Source: CAZNKU01 sp045541135 (GTDB taxonomy: Bacteria > Bacillota > Clostridia > Monoglobales > Firm-18). From it: 64,000 nucleotides of DNA. The stretch is taken from positions 27,296 to 91,295 of the forward strand of contig JAZQIO010000088.1 in NCBI GenBank assembly GCA_045541135.1. The letters are read 5' to 3'. Of this stretch, positions 25,501-34,814 are shown piece after piece. Positions within the stretch are counted from its first letter, which is position 1. The number at the start of each line of letters is the position of its first letter. The notes below the pieces were generated by a model. It ran no database searches. It worked only from the letters and a program-made list of their open reading frames with translations, and had not been told where the DNA came from. The translations under genes and the position numbers were made by a program.

Positions 25501-27955
25501 CAAGCCAGTCATTGTATCTTGCAAATTCAGGATATCTTGCACATGTAGCATATACAGCACCTGTTGAATATGTAGCCCAGTTGTTGTAATGTTTTCCATA
25601 TTCATTATAATTCTTATATTCTGTTGCAAGCCACAGATGTTTTAAGAATGCGGTAAATCTGTTTGGAGTCATGTAAGGACTGTTTATAAGTCTTAATGTA
25701 TCCTGAGCAATAGTTGCAATGTGACCTGAATTATCAAGTGAGTTCATAACATCAGGTTCAGTACCCAATGAATTTACAAGAGCCATATGCTGTCTTATAG
25801 TTGTATAACCGTACTTTTCGTAGTTCGGCTCATATACAGGCTCGTTTGTTCTGCCTTTATCCTTTAAATATTCCATATAGCTATATAGGTCAGCAACTGA
25901 ACCTACTTCGCCACCACGGTGATAACCACAGGTTTTACCCTTAACAGATGTATTGTTAGATGTTACATAATCCCAACACATCATATCGTTTGCAGAGAAA
26001 TAAAAATGTTCGCTGAATGTATCAAAGCATACATATTCTTCCTGCCAACTACTGTCGCAATGCCAGTAAAGAAGCATTATTTTTTCCGGGTCAGAACCTG
26101 TATGTTCTGCTGTGATTTTTATATAAGCACTTTCAGCTTTTGAACCTCTTTTAAATTTGGAAATATCAAAACCTATGTACGCACGCTTCATTCTGTCATC
26201 ATGGTTTCTGTGAACACCCGATTCTTCGGCAAGAAGTATTGTTTCACTGCCGTAATTGGTTTTTGAATACTGACCTGCCTGAATGTATGAGTCTTTTATA
26301 GCAGGGCATTCATGGGTAGTACCGTCTGAAAGTGTAACTACAAGCACCGGAGGTGTTGATGATTCTCTTGAATAAATACGCGCCTGATTTTTATACTTAT
26401 CTATTGAACCAATCATAGTTGAAAAGCATGTGAATGAACCGATAGCTTCATTAAGTCGATTGGTTACATCAACTGTAACTTCACCTTTGTTCTTTGGAAT
26501 AGTAAATATGTTAATAGGGAATGAACTTATGTAACTTGTGGGGTATGCATTACGTGATAGATATTCGTACATTATTTTGTGATATGACTGATTTGCAACA
26601 GTCAAAGATGTCTGCTTTGTCGCCTTTTCATCAAAATGACGCTGGTAATAAGCCTTAAGCTCTACCTTTGCAGTTTCGTAATTGCCTGATTTTGCTGCTG
26701 CTTCTACCTTTGCCATATCCGGGAAATCTGCATATCTGAAGTATGGATTTAATTCCCAGCTTCCCTTTGTGGCATTCCATTTACCAAAGAACGCTTCATC
26801 GGAAATGTGCATAGGGTCATCGAAGATAGGATAACCGTCTTCAATTTCTCCGCGTTCAGGCATTGTATACCATTTTTCTTCATTACTGCTATTAGGATTA
26901 ATTGTAGTTGTTACAGCAACCCTGTTGCTGATACCTGTAACATTCAGGTGATATGACGGTCTTAATGTAACAGTCTTACCGTCTGAAGTTTTACCTTCAA
27001 TTTCACAATAAATTTCAACATTAGTTGGATCTGATGCAGATTCTCTCTGTATTTTACCAAACTGATTCATAACATTATGATCTGAAGATATCCATTTAAT
27101 ACCCGGAACATCCCATGGTAGTGTAACATTTGTTGTTACATTATCAGGGTCAGCTACAAGGTTTTTAGGCAAGGTTGATAAAATAGCCTTGGTTTCTTCA
27201 CTTAGAGTTATTTGTGAATCCCCATCTGTTTCTACAACAACAGAGCTTATATCCAGATATGAATCCTTAGCCATTCTTTCAAGGTTAGCAATTGTAAGGC
27301 TATCTACAAACCCCTTGCTTGCCTTATTAGAATTAATATTCAAAGAAGTACCTGAAGCAATTGTAGAACCACCGTTAAGTTGAACAGTAAGTTCATCATT
27401 TACTGTGTCAATGTTTACAACCAAAGTATTTTCATTTCCGGTTGCATAAGACTTCAAACTACTGTTTTCCACTGTATTTCCCGACGCAGAACCCGAATTA
27501 AGCACACTGACCTTGTCCTCGTAAATTCTCAGGTTTACATATCCCGGAATTGACATATTATAGAAAGCATTTCCACTCAATGAAGAATTATTTTTTGTTT
27601 TGTACTTAAATGTAATCTTTACATTTCCTGAAAAGCCCTGAGACATTATTACAGAATCCGTATCAGAAGATGTGAAATCCTGATAAAGACCAAGATAAAC
27701 CGTACCATCCCATTCTCCATTACTTGTTATACCATCATCCTTATAACGTTTTTGATCGTTCTGAGTAATTCTTACGCCGTTTCCGCTTTCAGAAAATGTT
27801 GCATAAGTATGAGCTGATGTCACCTCCCAATTAGAAAATGCCGAAAAATCAAATGTAGAAGTCGCAGCCTCTACTTTTTCAGGCATAACCGGAAGCATGG
27901 TAATGCACATTATTGCAACAATTACCAGACTTAATATTTTTTTATGTATTTTCAT
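22580..27955 (-). CDS. Secreted heparinase II/III family polysaccharide lyase-like protein A (1,791 residues)
   Basis: ATG at 27955 follows GGGGGTG; the GTG two codons earlier is less well placed. In order: signal peptide (1-31), LamG-like sandwich (about 35-240), atrophied Ig-like domain (about 250-340), an N-terminal heparinase segment, a DNRLRE/CBM96-like carbohydrate module (about 465-650), an alpha-toroid (about 650-920, with NNWATYSTGAVY near 794), the heparinase II/III beta-sandwich with VGSHGHKDALS near 970, a second LamG-like domain (about 1390-1610), an Ig-like domain and a C-terminal beta module ending TTKVFLLDTLNTAVPL. Lyases of this fold use an Asn, a Tyr and a His. The His and Asn regions are present and the Tyr in LAQGYTSTIL near 847 looks conserved. 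No SLH or sortase anchor is seen. It probably cleaves a uronic-acid polysaccharide outside the cell. Its paralogue lies immediately upstream. Confidence 0.82.
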   Translation of the reverse strand: MKIHKKILSLVIVAIMCITMLPVMPEKVEAATSTFDFSAFSNWEVTSAHTYATFSESGNGVRITQNDQKRYKDDGITSNGEWDGTVYLGLYQDFTSSDTDSVIMSQGFSGNVKITFKYKTKNNSSLSGNAFYNMSIPGYVNLRIYEDKVSVLNSGSASGNTVENSSLKSYATGNENTLVVNIDTVNDELTVQLNGGSTIASGTSLNINSNKASKGFVDSLTIANLERMAKDSYLDISSVVVETDGDSQITLSEETKAILSTLPKNLVADPDNVTTNVTLPWDVPGIKWISSDHNVMNQFGKIQRESASDPTNVEIYCEIEGKTSDGKTVTLRPSYHLNVTGISNRVAVTTTINPNSSNEEKWYTMPERGEIEDGYPIFDDPMHISDEAFFGKWNATKGSWELNPYFRYADFPDMAKVEAAAKSGNYETAKVELKAYYQRHFDEKATKQTSLTVANQSYHKIMYEYLSRNAYPTSYISSFPINIFTIPKNKGEVTVDVTNRLNEAIGSFTCFSTMIGSIDKYKNQARIYSRESSTPPVLVVTLSDGTTHECPAIKDSYIQAGQYSKTNYGSETILLAEESGVHRNHDDRMKRAYIGFDISKFKRGSKAESAYIKITAEHTGSDPEKIMLLYWHCDSSWQEEYVCFDTFSEHFYFSANDMMCWDYVTSNNTSVKGKTCGYHRGGEVGSVADLYSYMEYLKDKGRTNEPVYEPNYEKYGYTTIRQHMALVNSLGTEPDVMNSLDNSGHIATIAQDTLRLINSPYMTPNRFTAFLKHLWLATEYKNYNEYGKHYNNWATYSTGAVYATCARYPEFARYNDWLECTRSENERVTNDFVFEDGMSLELAQGYTSTILGTFSSPYAMMQDLGAESPYNANTENVIYNLVMSLFKQSAPGGGGFGLGDNTNPYSTNSSTFTRWYNNLFEGDPIIAYMGSGGSKGWLPENATTNYPVGLRTFMRESWDDGAVAMSFTNKMVGSHGHKDALSVAMYAYDKFLLVDPGYGAILTGNIRNYMISPQQHNILTVNDYKNYLDPETNAIDPTIKTAIATLPNKDGKEECFDSNLHYDFIEYSTDAYTTSKQAQRSVTFLKDAKIFVVTDYVIPNDDTSENVYTQNWHLYPGSNMTFDENKVVRSNFENEPNVMLVPVKPDEIDEATTVKTLYSEDSGQFIDSHKAVYKKTKAGTTTYSTIILPMDVGEDFEVTTTPIKTTYDENQVNAFKFTVTNKATEESRNFIYYHLNDASLKDVVKVGAYETDAQTLLVEEYETGFIKSVYMVNGTYVSKNGNITMQTKEETSAAFVLNDKVLDYSVKDGDATALNDVTFNAALANKVVYDGEEFEFTVTDGKITFDGVVAPEEPDVDPHAGTLIYDSAVNPELLQVYIPEHAYYKATNMGKDGIKFENIVSAPYKADGVTPNSTSRAVGRIRFGRIIEDLENQTKTTTNLMSGVYAVDITFQQNINTERMENGSVKTTYSSFNFGTSNDDLTAAVNSFVDFRLYTNTLNIVRTANTQKDNIRLDVGNVGLQNFNADEEWKLRVVFDTINKTYTVFVDDAVEPKAMNFPYNVVSKSTNGVVTWTEKPGTYLPDFQLTFMDASSVGSYVWIKNVKIYEIEKAEDERFTSINALPAKLYAGNPLLVDGSLNIPAIRGVTWSSGNPSIIDVNGKLLTKVTAPTPITFTATGTVADTEVANRTFTFTRTYGMTVVSPSSWTLSATNSGKTVKASVSSMNENYGLQPALIIVGYNSKGAICDKHIKPVTEKLVDYEYTLNSETVTTKVFLLDTLNTAVPLAPHKIFE

Positions 27956-28048
27956 AAACACACCCCCATATATGCAACATTATATCATAAAACAAGATTA
28001 AAAAAAACTCGTAATATTACACAAATATTACACGTTTTTTTATGCAAA

Positions 28049-28077
28049 AAAACAGCACAGAAAATCTGTGCTGTTTT
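28049..28077 (-). terminator. Terminator of heparinase-like gene B
   Basis: A 13-bp perfect stem, AAAACAGCACAGA (28049-28061) with TCTGTGCTGTTTT (28065-28077), three-base loop, directly after the stop at 28084. A T-run follows on the minus strand, so genes A and B are separate transcripts. Confidence 0.85.
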
Positions 28078-28083
28078 AAATTA

Positions 28084-31000
28084 TTAATTGAAAATATAGT
28101 GTTTATAAAGGGGAATAACTGTTGATATACCGTCAAACAAAAATACCTTTGTTTTAACTGTGCCGTTACTTACTGTATAAGTGTAATTTTCAAGTTTGCC
28201 CTTTACTTCTTCTACCTTCTTGCCGATTAGCTTTCCCTTTGCATCATATTCGGCAATTACCATATAAGCAACCATTGAAGCATCGTCGGAAACATTTGTT
28301 ACTGATGCTGTAACTACGTTATCTGATTTCGAAGCTGTAAGCTTCCAAAGGCTTGGAACCACATTCATATTATACATTTTACTGAATTTATATGTACGTT
28401 TAACTTCTGTATCCGAAACAGTGCCTGATGCTGTAAATGTTATCGGGGTTGCTTCTGCCACCTTTGATTTAAGTACACCGTTTATTCCTATAAGGTCGGT
28501 ATTTGAAGATGTCCATGTTACGCCGCTTAAAGCAGGTACGGAAAGGTTACCGAATACTGCATTTGGATTACCTTCCAGTAACTTTGCCGGCAATAAATTT
28601 ATGACATTATAACGTTCATCTTCCTTAGATTCAATCTCATATATTTTTACATTGTTAATCTGAACATAAGAACCAACATTATTAGCCTTCATCAATGAAA
28701 TCGCAAAGTCAGGAACTAAATTGCCCTTTGTATTGATATTATACGGAAAATTCATTGCTCCACGTTCCAGAACATCATTTACAAACACTGTATATGTTTT
28801 AGTCTCTGTATCAACAACAAGACGAAGTGTCCACTCCTTGTCTGCCTCAAAGTTCTGCATACTAACTTTATCGACATCGTTTCTTATACCGTCTGCCTGA
28901 GTATTTTCGTATCTTATAATGTTTACCTTTTCGGTATACAGACGAAATTCTATAAGCTGGTTTGAAAAACCGGATTTTAATGTTCCATCAGCATTTTCAG
29001 CAGCAAGACCAAAGTGCATAGTTGCGTATGTAGGCCAGTTTTTACCGTCTTCATTTACTCGATCAGTTACAATATTCTGTTGAATAGTCATTTCTATTGC
29101 ATACTTACCTGACATAAGGTCCGTAACCGTCTTTGTATTATTTTCCTCATCTTCAAAAATACCGCTGAATCGAATTGAGCCTACGGCATTTCCTCCACCG
29201 CTTTGGGTGCTATCCGATTTAACACTTTCAAAACGGATTCCTCCGCCTTCCTGACCGATTGTATTTGTTGCCTTATAAAATTCATTGCTGTTGTTAAGGT
29301 ATACATTTAAAAGTTCAGGATTAACATCTGAATCGTACACCAGTGTACCTATATCAGGTGATGCTGTAACATCGATATCTTCCTTAACATCTGCAAATGT
29401 CATATTGCCCTCAACAACTGCAAAGGGAACATTTTCTGTTTTATTGTATTTTACAGAAGTTGCAAGTGATGAATTTATAAGTGTGTTTTCAAGGACTTTT
29501 ATATCACGTTCGGAAGAATGGAAATCAAGCACACCATCCGTAATATTGAATGAAAGATTTGCCGCACTTCCGTCAACAGTTTTTATTATATTTACAGAAC
29601 CTTTATTTACAAAAGTACCGTCAACCATGTAAAGTGAAATAACATTACCTTCTGTATCTTCTTCCACCAAAAGAGTATTTGCATCTGTTGAATATTCGCC
29701 AACATTTACTGTTGTCTGCAGTGATTCTTCATTTACATGGTAGTAATAGAATTTACTCTGTTCACCTGTAACTTCATTTTTAACCGTAAATGAGAACAAA
29801 TTAATATTTTCGTCACTCAAAGCATTTGTAAGCTTTGTTGTTGTAACGTCAAAATTCTCACCAATATCCATTGGAAGAATAATTGTACTGAATACGCCAT
29901 TACCTGTTTTGTTTCTGTAAAGCATACCCTTTTCACTATCGTTAATCTGTCCGCCGTTTTCAGAATACCAGGTACCGCGAACTTCTGTTTTATCAATGGT
30001 TGCAGGGTCAACAGGCACTATCATTACGTTTGGCTCATCTGCAAAATGACTTTCTATAACCTTTGTAGTAGGGTCTATTGTCATTTCCGCACCGGGATAC
30101 AAATGCCAATTTTGTGCAAACTCATTTGTAACTGTTGTATCATTGGGAATGTGGTAATCTGTTACAATCCAGAACTTCTGATTTTTAAGGAACATTACAC
30201 TTCGCTGTGACTTTTCGGTTGATGTATATGCAGGTGTGTTATATTCCACAAAATCATAATTATCGTTGCAATCAAAAATCATCTGTGTGCCGTCAACACT
30301 CTGTACAGTATCATAGGATTCTGCACGAACATCGTTAATTACATAACCGTCTACAATGTAGTTTTTACTGTCGTTAACAGTAACCACATTATGCTGTTGC
30401 GGGCTTTTCATGTAGTACATTGTATTACCCGTTTGTACACTACCGTAGCCCTGATCCGTAAGCAGATATTTACCGTAAGCAAACATCGCTATTGAAAGAG
30501 CATCTTTATGACCATGAGAGCCAACCATTTTATTTGTCATTGCAAGCGCAAGAGCATTCTGCGACCAGTCGGAACGCATAACTGTTCTTTGTCCCGAAGG
30601 ATAATTGCTTGTGCACAATTCGGGTAACCAACCGCCTTTTCCTGCCATATAGGCAATTGTCGGGTCATCACTGAACAGGTAGTTGTACCATTTTGTAAAT
30701 GTTGATTTGTATGACCTATATGGGTCATAACCGTCACCCATATTAAAGCCACCAAAGTATGGACCGCTCTGATTAAACAAAGACAACACTATATCATGAA
30801 TAATTTCTGTTGTTTTTTCACTGTAAGGCAATGGCTCGCCTGTAAGTTCGTATGTTGAAAACGGTGTTGCAAAAGTACCGAGAAGTGTACTGTGATAGTT
30901 ATGCGAAAGCTCTAAGCACATACCGTCTTCAAATGTAAAGCCGTCGAAAACACGATCATTTTCTTTTTTTGTTTCTTTCGTCCATATATCGTGTCTTTCA

Positions 31001-33429
31001 AACTCCGGAAAACGTGCACACATATTATATACGGCACCTGTTGAGAATGTTGCAAAGTTATTTTTAGCTTTACCGTACCAGTTATAAACATGGTAGTCCG
31101 TAAGCAACCAAAGGTGCTTTAAGTAAGCTGTGAAAACCTCACCTGTCATATACTTACTGTTCATAAGTCGCAGTATATCCTGAGATACACCCGAAATATG
31201 TGTTGACATATCAAGCTGATTCATAACATCAGGCTCTACGCCTATGGAATTTATAAGTCCCATATACTGACGAAGATATGTATAAGCATATTTTTCAGGA
31301 TACTGTTCAAGTTCAGGATGCTGAACATAGTAACTGTACGAGGTTGCAAGTGTTGCAGGTTCCGTATCACGATGGTAACCGCACACCTTACCCTTTATTG
31401 TAGTTGAATTTGAAGTTACCCAATCCCAGCAATACATATCGTTACATGAAAAATACATATGGTCTACGAATGTGTTCCAGCAAACTTTATTTTCAAGCCA
31501 GCTGCTTTCACCAATCCAATATGCAGCCATAAGCTTTTCATCGTCTGTACCCGTATGACGTGCACGAAGTATAATTTTTGCATCTGTTATGGTATCGCTA
31601 CGTTTTAGTCCCGACACATCAAAGCCTATGAACATTCTCTTTGTTCTGTCTTCAGGGTCCGCCCATGAGCCTGCCTCTTCTGCATACAAAACCGTATCTT
31701 TTCCAAAGTTTGTATTGCTGTACTGTCCGCCCTGAAGTGTGGCATCTTTTTCAACCGTAAATATTCTTTTCTCACCATTTACAGTAGCCTCAATAACAGG
31801 AGCGTAAGCAGATTCTCTTGAATATACCTCTGCCTGATTTCTGTACTTATCTACAGATGCAACAACCAATGTAAATATACCGTATGAGCCTTTTGCTTCA
31901 TTAAGACGGTTTGTTACATCAATTTTAACATCAGACCATTCCTTTGGAATGCTGAACATATTTATTACATAGTTACTTATAAAGTTTGTAACATAAGCAT
32001 TTCGTGACATAAGTTGATACAGTGCATCATAATATTCTTTATTTGCATTACTTATGGAATTTACCGAAGAAACTCTCTCCGATGCCAATGTGCGATAGTA
32101 TACCACAAGTTCATCTTTTGCAGTTTCATAATCTCCTGCTTTGGCTGCAGCTTCTACCTTTGCCATATGGGAATAATCGGAATATCTGAAATACGGTTCA
32201 AGTGTCCATATTGATTTTGAGGAATCCCATTTTCCGAAAAATGCCTCATCGGTAATATAATCTGGGTCATCAAACATAGGATAACCGTCTTCTTCATTTC
32301 CGCGTTGTGGCATTGTGTACCATTTTTCGGTAGTGTCTGTTGCTCCCGGAGTAGGGTTTATAATGGTTGTATTTTCACTTCTTGATGTAACACCCGTAAC
32401 ATTTAATGGATACTGAACCTCAAGTGCAAAAACTTTACCGTCTGTGGTTTTAACATCAAATGTACCTGAAATAACAACCTTTGTAGGATCAGTTTGTGAT
32501 GTTCTGCTGATTCTGCCTGTTTTAGTCATAACATTTTTATCAGATGTTGACCATTTAATTCCTTCAATATGTGTCGGAAGTGTAATATTTTCTGTTACAT
32601 TATTGCTGTCGGGAGCAAGGCTTGCAGGAAAACCATTAATAATTGTCTGTGTTACTTCATCAAACACAAATGTCGCTTCTGTATCACTTTCAACCTTAAT
32701 TGAAGTGAATTTTAAATATGCACCCTCATTCATACGCTGCATATTACTTACACTGATGCTTTTAACACCGCCTGCACCTGCTTTGCCTGCAACTTTGTTT
32801 ACGGAATCACCTTTTGAAACATTGCCGTTATGCGTAACAGTTACATAGTCATTTACTGTATCAATCTCTATAACAACCTGCTTATCTGTACCTGCACCGC
32901 CGGCAGATTTAAGTGCCTGTGTTGACATTGTGGAATTATTAACACTGCTTGTATTCAAAACAGTTACATTACCATTATACAATCTTAAATTTATATAGCC
33001 GGCTATATTCAAAGGGTAATATGAATTAGCGGAATCTGTTTCCGATTTTTGGTCTATAACATAATCTATCGTAATTTTAACATTACCTGTTGCACCGGGA
33101 GCAATTATTTGCATACCACTTGTGCTATCAGACTTCAATATGGAATTTATATTTTTTATATATGTGCCGTCAAGTGTAGTATTTTTCTCTGTAGTTCCTT
33201 CTTTATATGCCGTCTGCTTTGTCTGCAGAATTCTTACACCGCCTGTAGTTTTCTGAAAAGCCGCATGGGTAGGCTGTGTACTTATCTTCCAACCGAAATT
33301 ATCAGAAAAGTCAGTCATTTCACCATAGTTTTCCTCCATTACGGTAGCAGCAAAAATATTCATCGGCAACATCGTTGCAATGAATACAACCATAAGCATT
33401 ATAGATAAATATTTTTTAATATTTTTCAT
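28084..33429 (-). CDS. Secreted heparinase II/III family polysaccharide lyase-like protein B (1,781 residues)
   Basis: A tandem paralogue of protein A with the same domain order and length: signal peptide (1-28, ending NIFAA), LamG-like, Ig-like, CBM96-like, toroid with KNNFATFSTGAVY near 790, beta-sandwich with VGSHGHKDALS near 970, a second LamG-like domain, Ig-like and the C-terminal module ending VKTKVFLFDGISTVIPL. At the probable catalytic tyrosine B reads LSHNYHSTLL (near 845), where A reads LAQGYTSTIL, so B keeps the Y-H pair common in this fold and A does not. The start ATG follows GGGGGT. The transcript is separate from A. The substrate is probably related but not identical. Confidence 0.82.
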   Translation of the reverse strand: MKNIKKYLSIMLMVVFIATMLPMNIFAATVMEENYGEMTDFSDNFGWKISTQPTHAAFQKTTGGVRILQTKQTAYKEGTTEKNTTLDGTYIKNINSILKSDSTSGMQIIAPGATGNVKITIDYVIDQKSETDSANSYYPLNIAGYINLRLYNGNVTVLNTSSVNNSTMSTQALKSAGGAGTDKQVVIEIDTVNDYVTVTHNGNVSKGDSVNKVAGKAGAGGVKSISVSNMQRMNEGAYLKFTSIKVESDTEATFVFDEVTQTIINGFPASLAPDSNNVTENITLPTHIEGIKWSTSDKNVMTKTGRISRTSQTDPTKVVISGTFDVKTTDGKVFALEVQYPLNVTGVTSRSENTTIINPTPGATDTTEKWYTMPQRGNEEDGYPMFDDPDYITDEAFFGKWDSSKSIWTLEPYFRYSDYSHMAKVEAAAKAGDYETAKDELVVYYRTLASERVSSVNSISNANKEYYDALYQLMSRNAYVTNFISNYVINMFSIPKEWSDVKIDVTNRLNEAKGSYGIFTLVVASVDKYRNQAEVYSRESAYAPVIEATVNGEKRIFTVEKDATLQGGQYSNTNFGKDTVLYAEEAGSWADPEDRTKRMFIGFDVSGLKRSDTITDAKIILRARHTGTDDEKLMAAYWIGESSWLENKVCWNTFVDHMYFSCNDMYCWDWVTSNSTTIKGKVCGYHRDTEPATLATSYSYYVQHPELEQYPEKYAYTYLRQYMGLINSIGVEPDVMNQLDMSTHISGVSQDILRLMNSKYMTGEVFTAYLKHLWLLTDYHVYNWYGKAKNNFATFSTGAVYNMCARFPEFERHDIWTKETKKENDRVFDGFTFEDGMCLELSHNYHSTLLGTFATPFSTYELTGEPLPYSEKTTEIIHDIVLSLFNQSGPYFGGFNMGDGYDPYRSYKSTFTKWYNYLFSDDPTIAYMAGKGGWLPELCTSNYPSGQRTVMRSDWSQNALALAMTNKMVGSHGHKDALSIAMFAYGKYLLTDQGYGSVQTGNTMYYMKSPQQHNVVTVNDSKNYIVDGYVINDVRAESYDTVQSVDGTQMIFDCNDNYDFVEYNTPAYTSTEKSQRSVMFLKNQKFWIVTDYHIPNDTTVTNEFAQNWHLYPGAEMTIDPTTKVIESHFADEPNVMIVPVDPATIDKTEVRGTWYSENGGQINDSEKGMLYRNKTGNGVFSTIILPMDIGENFDVTTTKLTNALSDENINLFSFTVKNEVTGEQSKFYYYHVNEESLQTTVNVGEYSTDANTLLVEEDTEGNVISLYMVDGTFVNKGSVNIIKTVDGSAANLSFNITDGVLDFHSSERDIKVLENTLINSSLATSVKYNKTENVPFAVVEGNMTFADVKEDIDVTASPDIGTLVYDSDVNPELLNVYLNNSNEFYKATNTIGQEGGGIRFESVKSDSTQSGGGNAVGSIRFSGIFEDEENNTKTVTDLMSGKYAIEMTIQQNIVTDRVNEDGKNWPTYATMHFGLAAENADGTLKSGFSNQLIEFRLYTEKVNIIRYENTQADGIRNDVDKVSMQNFEADKEWTLRLVVDTETKTYTVFVNDVLERGAMNFPYNINTKGNLVPDFAISLMKANNVGSYVQINNVKIYEIESKEDERYNVINLLPAKLLEGNPNAVFGNLSVPALSGVTWTSSNTDLIGINGVLKSKVAEATPITFTASGTVSDTEVKRTYKFSKMYNMNVVPSLWKLTASKSDNVVTASVTNVSDDASMVAYMVIAEYDAKGKLIGKKVEEVKGKLENYTYTVSNGTVKTKVFLFDGISTVIPLYKHYIFN

Positions 33430-33539
33430 AGACGTACCCCCAAAAACACATATATGTTTATTATATCATAACAAATTACAGAAATACAGTTTTTTATAAG
33501 TGACAAATTACACAAATTTAAATGTTCTTTTTTGTAAAA

Positions 33540-33569
33540 AAACACATACCCGAAAAGGAGTATGTGTTT
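33540..33569 (-). terminator. Terminator of the lar/activase region
   Basis: Arms AAACACATAC (33540-33549) and GTATGTGTTT (33560-33569), ten perfect base pairs around a ten-base interior. Poly-A on the left strand gives a T-run on the minus strand. It lies just beyond the stop at 33573. Confidence 0.8.
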
Positions 33570-33572
33570 AAC

Positions 33573-34814
33573 TTATACATTTGCCGATTCACGACTTGAT
33601 GCCATCATAAGCTTTATTCTGTTTTCCTGATTAACCTTTGATGCACTTGCATCGTAATCTATAGGTACTATATTAACATCGGGATTATTTTCTTTAATAA
33701 TTTTTATCATACCTTTACCAACAATATGGTTTGGCAAACAACCAAAGGGCTGTGTACAAACAATGCTTTTAACACCCATATGTATAAGCTCCAGCATTTC
33801 TGCTGTCAAAAGCCAGCCTTCACCCATTTTGACACCAAGGCTTATATAATCCTTAACTATCTTTACAGTATCGCGGAAATATGACGGCGGCACAAAGTCG
33901 CTGTTTTTCCTGATAACCTTAATTAAAAAGCGCTGCTTTGAAAGGGCATACAGGTAAGCAATACGGTATATCAATGCTTTGGCCTTACCAATGCCGTAAA
34001 GCTTTTTATCCATAATGCTGTTGTATATACAGTAAAGACAAAAATCAAGAAGTCCTCCCATTACAACCTCACCGTCATTTTCAACAAGCAATTTTTCAAG
34101 GTCATTGTTTCCAAGAGGCGAAAACTTAACGAATATTTCACCAACTACACCTACTTTAAGCTTATTAACGGATTTATCAAGTTTTATGGCTTTAAAGGCT
34201 TCGATAAGCCTTACATATTCTTTTTTGATTTGTTTTTTATTAAGCTTATCCCGGGTTAGAATGTCTATAATTTCATTTATGTACTGAAGAGAAACTTTCT
34301 CTGTTTCTCCCTTTTCGACCTCGTAGGAAATACATTGATTTTTAAGGCACATTATAAGGTCACCAAACATCAGTGCATACATAAAGCGCACAAGCATCGG
34401 TGCAGTAATTTTAAGTGCAGACGCATCAAGTCCGGAAAAATTTATTGAAATAACCGGAATGTGTCCGTAGCCTGCATTGTTAAGCGCCTTTCTTAAAAGC
34501 GAAATATAGTTTGATGCACGGCAACCGCCACCTGTCTGAGTAATCATAAGTGCTACCTTATCCTTATCGTATCCGCCGTTTTCGATTGCATCAATAAGCT
34601 GTCCTATAACAACTTGGGCGGGATAACAGGTATCGTTATGTACATATTTAAGACCGTATTCCTTAATTCTGTCGTGGTCGGTTTTTAAAAGCTCGGCATT
34701 ATATCCATACTTTTTTAAAATACCTATAAGCATTTCAAAGTGAATGGGAAGCATTGTAGGTACAAGTATTTTATAATCTTTTTTCATTTCCTCGGTAAAT
34801 ACTGCGTAATCCAA
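33573..34814 (-). CDS. 2-hydroxyacyl-CoA dehydratase-like (HgdB/C-type) iron-sulfur protein
   Basis: A 413-residue protein with the cysteine landscape of the HgdB/HgdC family: HNDTCYPAQVVIGQ near residue 57, QTGGGCRASNY near 92 and CTQPFGCLPNHIVGKG near 357. These cysteines would bind a [4Fe-4S] cluster. It starts with TTG at 34814, immediately after the activase stop at 34815, behind GGGGAGG. In many Clostridia the same parts are fused in one protein of about 1,400 residues; here they are two adjacent genes. It may form a low-potential reductase or dehydratase with the activase. The true substrate of this subgroup is not known. Confidence 0.8.
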   Translation of the reverse strand: MDYAVFTEEMKKDYKILVPTMLPIHFEMLIGILKKYGYNAELLKTDHDRIKEYGLKYVHNDTCYPAQVVIGQLIDAIENGGYDKDKVALMITQTGGGCRASNYISLLRKALNNAGYGHIPVISINFSGLDASALKITAPMLVRFMYALMFGDLIMCLKNQCISYEVEKGETEKVSLQYINEIIDILTRDKLNKKQIKKEYVRLIEAFKAIKLDKSVNKLKVGVVGEIFVKFSPLGNNDLEKLLVENDGEVVMGGLLDFCLYCIYNSIMDKKLYGIGKAKALIYRIAYLYALSKQRFLIKVIRKNSDFVPPSYFRDTVKIVKDYISLGVKMGEGWLLTAEMLELIHMGVKSIVCTQPFGCLPNHIVGKGMIKIIKENNPDVNIVPIDYDASASKVNQENRIKLMMASSRESANV

